Part shown: positions 10,303 to 20,569 of the stretch, in pieces
Position numbering within the stretch: the stretch's first letter is position 1
Layout: every line of letters begins with the position of its first letter
DNA from: Kalmanozyma brasiliensis GHG001
Lineage: Eukaryota; Basidiomycota; Ustilaginomycetes; Ustilaginales
NCBI RefSeq assembly: GCF_000497045.1
Contig: NW_015961991.1
Coordinates: 62,812-126,811, forward strand
DNA: 64,000 nt
Direction: 5' to 3'
Made by a program: the position numbers and the translations under genes
Notes under the pieces: generated by a model
Databases searched by the model: none
Told to the model about the DNA's origin: nothing
Seen by the model: the letters and a program-made list of their open reading frames with translations, nothing else

Positions 10303-13300
10303 CTAGACCTTCCTTCGCTTGACCGATGCGACGGGCGCAGTCTCCTCCTCGTCCTCCAGCGATGCGTCGGAGGGAGGCATTTCGACGTCCATCTCCTCGG
10401 CCTCTTCACTAGGTGGCGCACGGATACTCACATCTTCCTCCTCTTCCTCCTCCTCCTCCTCCTCCGCTGGGCGCTTCTGGGAGGTCCGCGTGGGGGTAGG
10501 CAGCACCCTCTCTCCCCTGGCAGGCAATCCATCATCATCCTCACTCAGCTCTCCTCCACTATCCATCTCCTTCCCCCTTCGGCGTTTCGGCGTCAAGGCG
10601 TTCGAGAACAGCTCGCTCTTACTGGCGATCTTCAACAATCGCTTCTCGTACGATCGGTGTGCATCCCATGCCTTGCTCGTAGGCGGGATCTGCACCTGTG
10701 CAGCGCGGTACGCCCGATCCATCGCACTCTTGATCTTGACCGCGTCCGTGGGGTTGGCGGTGAGCAGCAGATTCGCCATCCCCTTGTACAACGCTGGCAT
10801 CTGCGCTTTGACCTTTTTCACACCGTTTCGCTCGGCGGCTGCTACTTTTTGAGCAATGTGCTCGCTCGCCCGACTGTGAAGGCTGATCAGGCAGCGGGCG
10901 TCAATCTTGCGCAACGCAGTGAAACCCGCACCCCGGACGACGAGCGCGTTGGCCAGTTGACGAGAGAGCGAGATGAACCGGGCCTCGACAGTGGAGTCGC
11001 CCGTGTCGAGGTAGTGCTCGAACGCCTCACGAAGGGAGTCCCAGATGACCGATTCGACGATGACGGCTCGGTTGTAGCCCCCAAAGATGGCTTCTTCTTT
11101 GAGAACCTCGATGAGCGCTTTGCAGCACGAGTCGTAGATCGCGCCCAGCCGGCCAAAGTGCGTGAGAACCACAGTGGAGTACTTGGCGTCGATGATGCCG
11201 ACCCGGATGGCCGAGACGAAGGTGCTGATGATCGAGCAGAACGTGTGCTCGGCTTGCAGCTGCGCTTCGTTCGGACGCTCCTCTGTGGCGTTCTGGGCGG
11301 CGGACTTGGATGAGGATTTCTTCGACTTCTTGCTCTTGCCGCCACGAACGCGCGATGCCTTGGGTGTAGCCTCGGCATCGTCTTCTTCGTCCTCGTCTTC
11401 GTTGTCGTCATCCTCGGCACCGTCGTTCTCTTCCTCGTCCGACTCGTCGCCGGCCGCGGATTTCGACTCCTTCTCGAGCACACCCGATTTCTCGATGTAG
11501 CGCTCGATCTCGGCTTGCACGAAGGTGGCGCACGACTGCTGCACGTCGGCCTCGCAGTTCAGCGTCAGCAGAGCTGGCAGCTGAGGTCCAGAGCGCAGCT
11601 GAGAAACATCTGCGTCAGGCACGGAAGAATCGTCGCCGGTCGCGGGTGCTTGCTGCGGGATGGCGGCGAAGAGCATGTGGATGGTGGCAAGCTTTTCAAA
11701 GGCAACGCGCTGAACGCCGACACACGCTTGCGAGTGCGTGCTGGCAACAAATTCTTCCAGCAGGCTGAGCAGCGTGTTGCGCTTGCCGAGCAGAGCCTCA
11801 GCCAAGGCCGTCTGCGAGCCAGCTTCAGGCAAGATCACCTGTCGCGTCTTCCACATGACGTGCAGAGTCAGCACGGCAATGGCGTCGCGCACCAAGCTCT
11901 CCTCCTCGTGGTATGCCAGCCGTCCCCGTCCAGCGATGCCGAGCACAATCTCCCAGCCGCTCGTCGCCTGTCCATTCTCGTCGTCCTCGAGAGCATCGCT
12001 GGTGTTGGTCACCTGGCTGACGAGGTGCAGACGGAGCATGTTAGCTGCGAGGAGATGGACCTCGTCTTCGCTGAAACCGGCCGTCTCGACATCGCGATCG
12101 CTGACGGTCTCTCGGAGGGACGACACGAGACCCTCCTCAAGCGCTGAAAGCTTTGTCTTGTTGATGGAAGACTGAGACGTTGTCGCCACCAGCTTCTGCA
12201 GAGTCTGGACGCCATGCTTGAGCACGAGCGGTTCGACGTGGCGCTGAATCTGAGTAGAGACGTCGTCCCAGAGCGCCTCGAACGCAGTCGTCTCTTGCAG
12301 CTCGGTGTACATCTCGAGATCCATTACGTGCGGGAGAAGCAAGAGGTCGGCGATGCGGGGTGCATCGGTGCGGTACTTGGCGAGGAGCTTGGGCAGTGCC
12401 GCGATCATGGCACGCGTGACATCCTCCTTTGTGGTGTCCTCGGGGTCCTCATTGAGCTCGGCACCTGCGTATGTCTTGCGCAGGATGGCGACCAACGCTT
12501 CCACCAAGATGGCTTCCTCATCGGTATCGAGACGGTAGACGGCGGGAGCGGCATTCTCCGCAGCTGCAGCACTCTTGTTGCGTCCGGCAGCGTCTTTGCC
12601 AGAGTGATCAAGCAAGAGCAAGTCGATAAGGGGTTTCCAGTGCTGCAAGTCGTCGACCGCGTCCCAGAGCGCCTCGACCGCCATCCCGACTCGGCCTTCT
12701 TTGGCGCCGTCGATGACCACAGCGAGCTCGTCCGAAACATTGCTCGTAGTTGCAGCAACGTCTTGAGCATCGAGACGTTGGCCGTACTTGACAAGCAGCT
12801 CGGCGAGACACTTGAAACGAAGCTTGGCCTGCTCATGCTGCTGCTCCTCTGCCTGCTTGCCCTTCTTCTTCGAGGCCGCCGACAGAGAGCCTAGCTCGCT
12901 GGCGCCTTCGCTGACCATCTCGTCCAAAATGTTGGCGAGGAAGCTGGCGACGGCGTTGCGGATGCGCGGTTCGACGTCGAAGATGTGTGTGGCCAGCAGG
13001 TCACGCTGCTCGTCCTCCAGCAGGTCGTGTTTGTCGATCATGACGAGGACATTGATGGTGGCGATGCGGACGCCAAGCTCTACATCGCCCGTAGCCATCT
13101 GCACGAGACGACCCTTGAAGAGCTCCGTGAAGGTACGGATGGAGCTGACAAAGTTGTCGCGGGTGTAGAGACCGGTCATAGCCTGGACGGCGGCCATGCG
13201 CACATTGGCGTCGACATCCGAAAGAACCCAGCCGATGTAGCGGAAGTAGGAGCTCTGCAGGTACTGGGTCGGGTATTTCTTCATCCACGAGCCAAGGGCT

Positions 13301-14445
13301 TCGACGCACTCGGATCGGATGCCCGCGTCAAAGTCGCGGAAACGATGGACAAACACCGAGTTGATGAACTCGTTGATGTATTCGTCGAGCTGCTTCTTAA
13401 GCTTTCGCGATTCGAGCACTTTGGTCTCCAGATCCTTGAGTCGGCTTTTGTCGGTGCGTGCCTTTTTCTTCTCGGCGTCTCGCTGCTTGGTTGCGGTGGA
13501 GAGGTCCTTGGTGGCCTGAGCATTGACCTCGTTGAGCGCCGATATGGTCCAGAGCGCGACGATAGTGGCGGTGTGACGGAATGATCGCAGCGAGGACGAG
13601 GACATGGCGGAGACCCAGGCCTGGTAGGGCTCCATGAACCCGTCGGAGGTCAAGACTTCGGCCTCGTATGCGCTCATGATCAGTCGGTGAAGGAACTCGT
13701 TGAGCGACTTGCGGAACGACTTGAAGGTCTTGCTTCTGGAGACGATGGGGTAGGAAGGGATGGGCTGCTTCTTGAAGACCTCTTGCAGCTCCTCGAGGTT
13801 GTCGACGACGTTGTCAATGTCGATGACCTGATTCTCGTCGACGCTGCCATTGCAGCCGCAGGCACGGATGACGAAATTGACGAGCTCAGCGAGAGCGCGA
13901 CCTTGGTGATCCGAGAAGGCCACCACCCAGTCCTCGGCGTTGGACTGCAGAGCCGAGTTGGGATCTTTGACGGCATTGAAAATGTCATTGTCCTCGTTGA
14001 TGGGAAGCTCGTCTCGGCTGGCGGCTGTTCGCGATCGTGCTGCAGAAGGCGTCGCCGCAGCAGTACCGGCTCTGGGTCGAGATGGGCCGGACTTCTTTGA
14101 GGTAGAGCGTGGCGTCTTCTTGGCGCCGTTTCTGCTCGCGCCTGCTGTCTTTCTGGGGCGTGGAGTGGTGTTAGCCGATCTTGCCTTGGAGGCGGCCCCA
14201 CTGGAACGGCGCGGTGCTTTCTTCTTGCGGCTTGAGCCAAAGTCACCGTCGTTGTCATCGTCGTCCTCGTTCATGTCTTCGTCTGATTCCGACTCCTGCT
14301 GGTCGCTATCCTCGCCCTCTGAGGAGAGCTCGGTAAGAGAGCCATCGGAATCGTCGAAGTCTCTGGATGCATCTGCCGACTGAGGCTGGGCGGTGGCACG
14401 GCTTCCCGCTGCTGAAGAGCCATTCCTGGTTGTGGTGCGCGCCAT
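10303..14445 (-). CDS. SCC3: cohesin subunit Scc3/Psc3 (STAG family)
   Basis: 1380-residue single-exon protein. The N-terminus (1-150) is acidic, then basic with AT-hook-like RPRK and SRPRAG patches. The STAG domain lies at about 240-310 (FRKSLNEFLHRLIMSAYEAE, then FMEPYQAWVSAM). The stromalin conservative domain follows at about 360-430 (FVHRFRDFDAGIRSECVEAL, WVLSDVDANVRMAAVQAM). The rest is HEAT-repeat helices, with an acidic insert near residue 1000 and a C-terminal tail bearing a run of ten Glu. The family binds Scc1 and DNA in the cohesin ring and recruits loader and release factors; the location is nuclear chromatin. Length and domain order match fungal Scc3. The start is the only ATG near the acidic N-terminus. 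Confidence 0.95.
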   Translation of the reverse strand: MARTTTRNGSSAAGSRATAQPQSADASRDFDDSDGSLTELSSEGEDSDQQESESDEDMNEDDDDNDGDFGSSRKKKAPRRSSGAASKARSANTTPRPRKTAGASRNGAKKTPRSTSKKSGPSRPRAGTAAATPSAARSRTAASRDELPINEDNDIFNAVKDPNSALQSNAEDWVVAFSDHQGRALAELVNFVIRACGCNGSVDENQVIDIDNVVDNLEELQEVFKKQPIPSYPIVSRSKTFKSFRKSLNEFLHRLIMSAYEAEVLTSDGFMEPYQAWVSAMSSSSLRSFRHTATIVALWTISALNEVNAQATKDLSTATKQRDAEKKKARTDKSRLKDLETKVLESRKLKKQLDEYINEFINSVFVHRFRDFDAGIRSECVEALGSWMKKYPTQYLQSSYFRYIGWVLSDVDANVRMAAVQAMTGLYTRDNFVSSIRTFTELFKGRLVQMATGDVELGVRIATINVLVMIDKHDLLEDEQRDLLATHIFDVEPRIRNAVASFLANILDEMVSEGASELGSLSAASKKKGKQAEEQQHEQAKLRFKCLAELLVKYGQRLDAQDVAATTSNVSDELAVVIDGAKEGRVGMAVEALWDAVDDLQHWKPLIDLLLLDHSGKDAAGRNKSAAAAENAAPAVYRLDTDEEAILVEALVAILRKTYAGAELNEDPEDTTKEDVTRAMIAALPKLLAKYRTDAPRIADLLLLPHVMDLEMYTELQETTAFEALWDDVSTQIQRHVEPLVLKHGVQTLQKLVATTSQSSINKTKLSALEEGLVSSLRETVSDRDVETAGFSEDEVHLLAANMLRLHLVSQVTNTSDALEDDENGQATSGWEIVLGIAGRGRLAYHEEESLVRDAIAVLTLHVMWKTRQVILPEAGSQTALAEALLGKRNTLLSLLEEFVASTHSQACVGVQRVAFEKLATIHMLFAAIPQQAPATGDDSSVPDADVSQLRSGPQLPALLTLNCEADVQQSCATFVQAEIERYIEKSGVLEKESKSAAGDESDEEENDGAEDDDNEDEDEEDDAEATPKASRVRGGKSKKSKKSSSKSAAQNATEERPNEAQLQAEHTFCSIISTFVSAIRVGIIDAKYSTVVLTHFGRLGAIYDSCCKALIEVLKEEAIFGGYNRAVIVESVIWDSLREAFEHYLDTGDSTVEARFISLSRQLANALVVRGAGFTALRKIDARCLISLHSRASEHIAQKVAAAERNGVKKVKAQMPALYKGMANLLLTANPTDAVKIKSAMDRAYRAAQVQIPPTSKAWDAHRSYEKRLLKIASKSELFSNALTPKRRRGKEMDSGGELSEDDDGLPARGERVLPTPTRTSQKRPAEEEEEEEEEEDVSIRAPPSEEAEEMDVEMPPSDASLEDEEETAPVASVKRRKV

Positions 14446-15021
14446 GGTAGCGACTGTATGCGTATGTGAGTTGATGGACTGGTCTTAGCTCCGAAGGTAG
14501 AGTATGGGGCGCGATGAAAAGGAGAGACGGTCCTGTCGCGATGGCCACGCTGGAAGGAGATGAACCGTTGCGCAGTCTGTGACGTTGCCGAGAGTTGCCT
14601 AGCGTTTGCGGCGGGGATGGGGATGGAGAGAGCGTGACAGTAATGATTGAGATGGTTGAGCGCCGTCAGAAAGACGAGGGTCGAGCTTCCAAAGCAACAG
14701 AAAGGGAGTTGCGCGCTCGAACCCTTTCTTTCGCGCTGAGTTCTCTCTGCAGACGAGGCGCAGCTTGATCCCACCCAAAGGCCATGCGAGCGAGCTGAGT
14801 GTTCTTTCCTTCACTCACGCGCGCTTCACCGAAATTTAAGCTGCGCAACTGCTGCTGCTCTTTCGACCACTTTTCGCGACGCGCTCGCGTCTTGGCTGCC
14901 ACTCCAACACTCGTTGGATCGGGTCAAAGGACCTGAATCGGCTCACTTTGCGAAGTTGGACCCTGACCGCCGCTCTGCCTCGGCTGTCACCTTGCTGCTC
15001 GAGGTCACTTCGTGCCGCTCC
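14446..15021. promoter_or_regulatory. divergent promoter region SCC3 / DHHC gene
   Basis: 576-base interval between the divergent start codons of SCC3 (14445, minus) and the acyltransferase (15022, plus). The plus-strand frame is open upstream of 15022 back to about 14914 but has no ATG there. No specific site is recognised. Confidence 0.5.
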
Positions 15022-16419
15022 ATGACTACCAAGCTCGAAGCGATGTCGCTGCGCCAGCGATCAGCGCAGACGTCGGATCGGCCACCATCGGAAACTTCGC
15101 AACAGCCGACGTCGAGGCGTGAGAAAGACACCGCTACCATCACTCACCCCCGGCGGGGCATCCGACTCAATCGGGTGCTGGGCCGGATCGTCCCCGTCAT
15201 CCTGCTCGTCTACGCCGCTTGCACCTACGACCTCGTAGTGCTTCGATACGCCTATCAATATCTGCACATTCAGCAGCGTCGGACGTGGACGCCGATACTG
15301 TGGCTGCTGCCGGCACACGGGCTGTTCTTGTGGTCTTTGAAGACGTATCTCCGAGTCTTCTTTGCTCAAGATGGGTCGGCTGCCAGCGAGGCGAGGAAAC
15401 GCGGCGGGTCGATGCCGTGGCTGCGTGCGCGACTCGGAGCATCGTTCACAGACCCAGACGAGGAGCAGAGACAAGACGAGAAGCGTATCGCCGAAGCCAT
15501 TCGCAGCTTGACCGCGCGGTCTCAGGCCACGAATGTTCGGTTAGAACTCTGCCAACCCGACGGCGAGCCAATACGCTGCTGGCGAGACAAGTGCAGTGGC
15601 AGAGTCAAGGCGTTTCGAACACGACACTGCGGAGACTGCGGCAAGTGTCGCGTTGGCTTTGACCATCACTGTGCCTGGTTCGACAACGACGTTACCGCGC
15701 CGGCGACGCTGCGACCCTTCATCGGGTTCTTGCTCTCCGTACCGCCGCTGCTGCTGTTCGTCTTAGCACCGATCCTACCGACTGCAGGGCGAACGCTTGC
15801 GAGGATACACGCCTTCTCGAAGAGCGATGCGGAGCTCAGGGCTGCTTGGTGGTCTCGAAAGTATAGCTGGGTCGGAGGACCCGCATTTCGTTGGATGGTT
15901 GGGTTCGCACTTGGCGCTTCACGATGGACGAGAGCTACACCCGATCGATTGCCACACGAAACACCACGAGCGCCCATTCTCATAGCTCTGGGCGGAATGT
16001 TCACATTCGTCGCCGTTGCTCTCGCCACTTCGTCGTTGACGCACCTCAGATATGGTGAGCTCACGATCGACTTCGAGAGGCTCAAAGCCTACCGCAAGCT
16101 CGAACGACAACTCGTCAGACTAGAGCAGGAAGGAGATGCCAAACGCAAGGGGAAGGTAGAGAGCATACGGCAGAAGATGGAGTCACTCGCGCCAGTACAG
16201 CACTTCAAGGTGTCTTGGACAGAAAAGGGATTGGCGGAGAGACAGGAGAAGATCGTGTCGCTGTCGATGGACGAGGGCCTGTTGTCGCATGGCAATCCCT
16301 GGACCAATCTACGACGTTTCTTGATAGACTCGATGGACACTAGACCGCCTTGGTCACTGTCAGACGCAGCACTGCGTAAAGTGCTTGACAAAGCATCGAT
16401 ACCTCTCTCTCAACCATGA
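15022..16419 (+). CDS. DHHC-type protein S-acyltransferase, divergent
   Basis: 465 residues from the first ATG of the frame. Four membrane segments are visible: two before the Cys-rich domain (about residues 55-78 and 90-112) and two after it (about 230-252 and 315-335). The Cys-rich domain includes CSGRVKAFRTRHCGDCGKCRVG and FDHHCAWFDNDV at about 212-224. The DHHC motif is intact, so autoacylation at its Cys is expected. The usual N-N-C after DHHC-x-W is replaced by D-N-D, which is unusual. The C-terminal cytosolic tail is basic and helical. Family members attach palmitate to membrane proteins at the ER or Golgi. The substrate is not predictable. Confidence 0.85.
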   Translation: MTTKLEAMSLRQRSAQTSDRPPSETSQQPTSRREKDTATITHPRRGIRLNRVLGRIVPVILLVYAACTYDLVVLRYAYQYLHIQQRRTWTPILWLLPAHGLFLWSLKTYLRVFFAQDGSAASEARKRGGSMPWLRARLGASFTDPDEEQRQDEKRIAEAIRSLTARSQATNVRLELCQPDGEPIRCWRDKCSGRVKAFRTRHCGDCGKCRVGFDHHCAWFDNDVTAPATLRPFIGFLLSVPPLLLFVLAPILPTAGRTLARIHAFSKSDAELRAAWWSRKYSWVGGPAFRWMVGFALGASRWTRATPDRLPHETPRAPILIALGGMFTFVAVALATSSLTHLRYGELTIDFERLKAYRKLERQLVRLEQEGDAKRKGKVESIRQKMESLAPVQHFKVSWTEKGLAERQEKIVSLSMDEGLLSHGNPWTNLRRFLIDSMDTRPPWSLSDAALRKVLDKASIPLSQP

Positions 16420-16495
16420 CACGTTGTAGACACGGACAGTCTTGTTCACTTTATCATGCTATGGAATTGAGCAATGTGCTAATGATACACTTCGA

Positions 16496-19138
16496 TCAGC
16501 GCACGAATCGTCCTCGGCCAGCCGACCGCGTCACCCCGTTTCCATACGGCACATTGGCGCTCCTAATACAATCAATGATGTCCTCAGCCTTGAATACGGG
16601 TCCGTCGAACAGCTGGGCGCTGGGGAGCATCTCCATGAACACGAGCACGCTTTCTGGCAGCTCGTTCCACGCGTCTCTTGGTCCTGCCTGCGGTGCGGTC
16701 TGACCAAACCCGCTTGGTGCAGGGGAAGCAGAGTCGCGCTTGAACTTCTTGACGGGTGGACCGGCGGCGAAAGCTCCTGGACGGGCCGACGTTTCATCCG
16801 ACAGACTCTCGGCTGCGAGCCGCTTCATCTCCTGCATCGTTCTGCGTCGTGGGCCCTCGTCGGCAGCGCCACCCTCTTTGGCCGCTTCCACCGCGCGGTC
16901 GGCGGCGCTGGCACCCGGGATTGCGGCTTGCAAACCAAGGTCGCGCGGACCAACAAGGTCTAGGTCCATGTACGAGTTGCGTGCCACGAACCGTTTCGTC
17001 GCCGGCTCGTCCGGATACGACTCAGCCAAGCGCGCTTCGAGCTTCTGGATCGCAACGCTGTCGCCAAAGTTGTACTCGTACTTGGACCATCGGTCCCAGA
17101 TCGGACGAGCTCGTTCAGGGGAGAAGGTGCCGATGACGCGTTCGAACAGCGCGCGTGCGTTGCTGTCGTCGTTCATCGAGATGAGGAAGTCGAGGTAGCG
17201 GACGACAAAGGCTTCGTCAGAGCCGAAAGTCTTGAGCGCCAACTCGAATACTTTGGTCGCGACAACGGCGTCTTTGGAGCAGTGATACTCCATCAGCGCG
17301 CTGGCCTCGAAGATTTGCCACGTGCAGTGCGGACTCTTCCTCGCGCGACTAAAGACACCACGAGCAGCTCGGATGCCCTCGGTGCGTCGAAGAAAGTGCA
17401 TGAACTTGATCCACACGAGCGCGCTAGCTTCCTTCAAGCCTTCGATCTCCGGACTTGCCGCTGCCTGCAGGGCCTGCTTTCGCGCTTGCACCTGCTCGCC
17501 CGCTTTGCGTTCCCGTTCACGCTCCTCGCCATCGACGTCCACATCGCCATCTCCTTCGTTGGTGCGTCGCGAAGCAGCTTGTGCTTTTGCCATCTCGGCT
17601 TCCGTGTCGACGTTCTTGAGGTCTTGCTGCAGTTTAGCCTGTCGTGCATCGATCTGAGCGTGAATGTGGTTGAGCAGACCATCAAAGACAGCCGCGCAGT
17701 CGCTGGTCGGCTTCCGCGCTTCGCCCAGCTCGACATAGGCGAAGTGGAGAAGGAAACTACCGGTGCATGCTTCCATTCCGTTCTTGAGCCACGTCGCGGC
17801 CTCATCCCCGCGAGAGGTCGAAAGGAGGTATCGTGACGCAAGGTACCACACTTCGGGATAGAAGCGCAAGAACATGGTCGCTTTTCGGTACGCGCTGGTC
17901 ACTCGGGCCTGCAGCGTGGTTTGATCCTCGAGGAGCAAGGGGTTGGACTCTTCCCACTTGAGGTACTCTGTCCACGCTTCGACTTGCTGACGCTCGCGCG
18001 CCCACTGTGCAGAATCTTCGCCGGCGTCACCTGGAAGCGTCGAGGCGGTCCAGACAGGTGGACGCGGCAGCAGAGGCTTGACGAGTGGGTCGGTGTACGC
18101 TTTGAGGTCCCTGAGCACACGACGCGCTGTCATGTACGCAGGCGAGCGCTCAGCGAGGAACTTCTTGGCGGTGAGCTTGTTGAGGCCGTTCTCATACGCA
18201 TCGTAGTCCTTCCAGATGGCCTCAATGTTGGAGAGGGGCACGCTGACCGCACGCTGATATACGCGACGAAGATCGTCCATCTTTTGCCCTTCTTTCCAGC
18301 CGCCTCTGGCTTCCCTCTCCTTGATGAGCGAGATGTAATCGGTCCAGATGGAACCGGCATCCTTGTCGTTGCCGATGAATCGGAGTGCAAATTCGTATGC
18401 GCCCTCAAGCACCCTCCGCGCTTGCTCGCGCTGTGGGTCCTCTTCTGCGCCCGTGGATGGTGGCAGTGGGTTGACGCGGCGTGTGTATGAGAGGTAGAAC
18501 TTCCACAGGTCGACGGATGGGGTTGTGCGCAAGCAGCGAGTGAAGATGGCCTCGACTTGTGCAAAGTTGCCGTGGGCGAGCTCTAATTCGAGATAGGCGA
18601 GCCACTGGCGGGCTTGATTCGGGAAGATGTTGAAGAAGCGCTCGTACAGTGCTCTTGTCGCTTCCATGTCCTCTCGTGACTGCGCTTCTTCTATGAGGTT
18701 GAGCCAGGCTTCGCCGTCGCGTGGCTCAAGCCGGATGCGGTCTTCGAAGACCTGCTTCCTCTCCTCGACCGTCATGTTCTTGTGGAGCTGCAGAGGCTGG
18801 TGTGAGCTGGTAGCTTCAACTTGCGGAGGCTGTACCTGACTCTGTGGTTCTTGCTGTGGTGCTGGCGCCGACTTGGGTGCTGATGCGTCGGTGGCTTCTG
18901 CCTTGACAGGCTGTGGTGCAGGTTCGGTGGTCTGCGCTTCGCTTTGCGCAACATCTTCCGCCTCGGTCTTGACCTGCGCAGAAGTGTTGGCGTCTTCGTC
19001 GTCACCCTCTGCATCCGCTTCGCCGTCAGCGTCTGCGTCCAAGGAGGTGCTGGCATCAGCCGTGGCCAACTCAGGGGTTTGGTCGGCGTTCACCTCCTGC
19101 TTGACTGGCGCCTGTTGCGCGTCTGCTGCGTCCGACAT
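16496..19138 (-). CDS. RNA14: mRNA 3'-end processing protein Rna14 (CstF-77)
   Basis: 880 residues. After an acidic Gln/Pro/Ala-rich N-terminus (1-115), HAT repeats run from about 125 to 690, with the W..Y...E pattern repeated ([38 protein letters not shown]). This is the Suf domain of the Rna14/CstF-77 family. The C-terminus has a Lys/Arg patch (PPVKKFKRD) and a short conserved helix segment near 835-870 ([16 protein letters not shown]), which corresponds in position to the tail by which Rna14 holds Rna15. It is a nuclear component of cleavage factor IA for polyadenylation. A roughly 50-residue Lys/Glu/Arg insert interrupts the HAT array near 520-570. Confidence 0.93.
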   Translation of the reverse strand: MSDAADAQQAPVKQEVNADQTPELATADASTSLDADADGEADAEGDDEDANTSAQVKTEAEDVAQSEAQTTEPAPQPVKAEATDASAPKSAPAPQQEPQSQVQPPQVEATSSHQPLQLHKNMTVEERKQVFEDRIRLEPRDGEAWLNLIEEAQSREDMEATRALYERFFNIFPNQARQWLAYLELELAHGNFAQVEAIFTRCLRTTPSVDLWKFYLSYTRRVNPLPPSTGAEEDPQREQARRVLEGAYEFALRFIGNDKDAGSIWTDYISLIKEREARGGWKEGQKMDDLRRVYQRAVSVPLSNIEAIWKDYDAYENGLNKLTAKKFLAERSPAYMTARRVLRDLKAYTDPLVKPLLPRPPVWTASTLPGDAGEDSAQWARERQQVEAWTEYLKWEESNPLLLEDQTTLQARVTSAYRKATMFLRFYPEVWYLASRYLLSTSRGDEAATWLKNGMEACTGSFLLHFAYVELGEARKPTSDCAAVFDGLLNHIHAQIDARQAKLQQDLKNVDTEAEMAKAQAASRRTNEGDGDVDVDGEERERERKAGEQVQARKQALQAAASPEIEGLKEASALVWIKFMHFLRRTEGIRAARGVFSRARKSPHCTWQIFEASALMEYHCSKDAVVATKVFELALKTFGSDEAFVVRYLDFLISMNDDSNARALFERVIGTFSPERARPIWDRWSKYEYNFGDSVAIQKLEARLAESYPDEPATKRFVARNSYMDLDLVGPRDLGLQAAIPGASAADRAVEAAKEGGAADEGPRRRTMQEMKRLAAESLSDETSARPGAFAAGPPVKKFKRDSASPAPSGFGQTAPQAGPRDAWNELPESVLVFMEMLPSAQLFDGPVFKAEDIIDCIRSANVPYGNGVTRSAGRGRFVR

Positions 19139-19451
19139 GATGATGGAGCTTTTACGTCCTCACTCTGGACCGTTTAACTTCTCTGCGACTGACACAAGCT
19201 CGGAAGATGTGGTGACGACGTCAGACAAGGTACGAGACGTCAAGGCGGTGTTTTGGATGTGGTAGCCTTGAGGATGGAAAGGCCAAGTTCCGCGCTTTGG
19301 CTTCTTCCAAAAGCGAAATCGAAATTGGCCAGTCCGAATCAGGAGATCGCGTGAGGTCTTCAAGGGTCCAGCATCCGAGCCGCTCTCCTTCCTTGACCAT
19401 CCTCTCCTCACTCCTTCATCGACCCTCCTCGAACCAGAATTTAAACGGACG
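19139..19451. promoter_or_regulatory. divergent promoter region RNA14 / ZNF830-like gene
   Basis: 313-base interval between divergent start codons. No specific element is recognised. It joins two RNA-processing genes, so shared regulation is possible. Confidence 0.45.
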
Positions 19452-20219
19452 ATGCCGACGGACGCAAGGTCGCTACTTCGAGCCGCCGCCAACGAGCGAG
19501 CGAAGGCAAGTGCAACCGGCATCTCGGACCCCTTTGCCTCCTATTCCTCGACAGGAGGCCTTCGATGCTCCGCCTGCAAGTATCTCACCATCAAACACGA
19601 GAGCCTTTGGGGTGCCCACGTGCTGAGCAAAAGTCATCGCAGCAACGTCGCTCGGATCAGAGAAGAAGAGTTAAGCCAAGCCGAGCTGCAGCGTACCAAG
19701 GACGGCAAGCGCAAGGCACAAGACGCACCCGCGCAAGACGACCACCGCGAGGCTTTGGCCGCATCCACAACAAACGCCGATGATCGAAATGCAGATGCAG
19801 CGTCAGGTAGCAAGAAGGCACGCGTCGATACAGATCAAGAGAACGATATTGCTCCGTCTGTTGATCCAGAATGGGAGCTCTTCAAGGCGCAATTGGAGTC
19901 AGCAGAGCCTGGTCAAGGACCAGCGGCAGAAACCAACTCTGCGGGAGCTGCTCTCGAGGCTGAGGCGCAGTTGATATCGAATGACGACGCCGGGCGGAAT
20001 GACGGCACTGTTGGCAATGATGCTGAAGAATTGACTATCGAGGAGGTGCAAGCACAAGAGAGGGCACGCAAGGAGCAAGAGGAGAGGGAAGAGATCCTCT
20101 CACGTCTGGAAGAGGAGCAACGGCAGCAAGACGAGGCGGATCAGAGGGTCAGCGCCTTGAAGCAACGACTACAGCGCATCAAGCAAGCTCGTCTCGACAA
20201 GCAGAAAGCCAACAAATAA
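19452..20219 (+). CDS. ZNF830/CCDC16-like zinc-finger coiled-coil protein
   Basis: 255 residues. After a short basic N-terminus comes DPFASYSSTGGLRCSAC, followed by one C2H2 finger with ligands Cys39, Cys42, His56 and His62 (C-x2-C-x13-H-x5-H, with SLWGAHVLSKSHR). The finger and the preceding 'DPFA.Y...G.L.C..C' context match the ZNF830/CCDC16 family, a nuclear factor associated with late spliceosomes and the XAB2 complex. The middle is acidic and disordered. The C-terminal third (about 195-255) is a long Glu/Arg/Gln coiled coil ending in Lys. Shares a divergent promoter with RNA14. Confidence 0.82.
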   Translation: MPTDARSLLRAAANERAKASATGISDPFASYSSTGGLRCSACKYLTIKHESLWGAHVLSKSHRSNVARIREEELSQAELQRTKDGKRKAQDAPAQDDHREALAASTTNADDRNADAASGSKKARVDTDQENDIAPSVDPEWELFKAQLESAEPGQGPAAETNSAGAALEAEAQLISNDDAGRNDGTVGNDAEELTIEEVQAQERARKEQEEREEILSRLEEEQRQQDEADQRVSALKQRLQRIKQARLDKQKANK

Positions 20220-20569
20220 GCGTAGACGCATATGCAACGATCGCACATCGCCTTCACCATAGCATGCCGTCTGAGAGAGCCGGGGGGTGAGCTGTCGTGT
20301 GAGGCTCGAAAAAGGCCTCAAGATGTTAGCATTCTCTCACAGACATCTTTGAAAAATCGTTCGCGTGTGGAGAAAAGACTCGAATTTGGTGGAAGGCGGA
20401 GAAGAAGGTCGAGCGTTGAGTGAGGCTCTGCGCAGAAGGAAGAACTGCGCACCGGGCGCTTCTTCATTTCGACGCTCAGCTCAAAAGGAACGTCTTGAGA
20501 CCAACTCTCCTTACCGCTCAATACACCACCACCACCCACCATATAATCTTTTCTCTGCCACAACTGACA
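20220..20569. promoter_or_regulatory. STI1 upstream region
   Basis: 350 bases between the zinc-finger gene and STI1. The frame of STI1 is open for 50 codons upstream of 20570. That extension is Arg/His/Thr-rich, unlike the family start, so I treat it as leader. GAA/TTC-rich patches occur near 20440-20480, but no clear heat-shock element was established. Confidence 0.4.

Noticed and set aside
10433..10465. Trinucleotide repeat (Glu run) in SCC3
   Set aside because: In-frame low-complexity coding sequence in a disordered acidic tail, common in fungal chromatin proteins.
20420..20569. N-terminal extension of STI1 by 50 codons
   Set aside because: The extension is Arg/His/Thr-rich and Hop proteins start at the first TPR, so 20570 is preferred.
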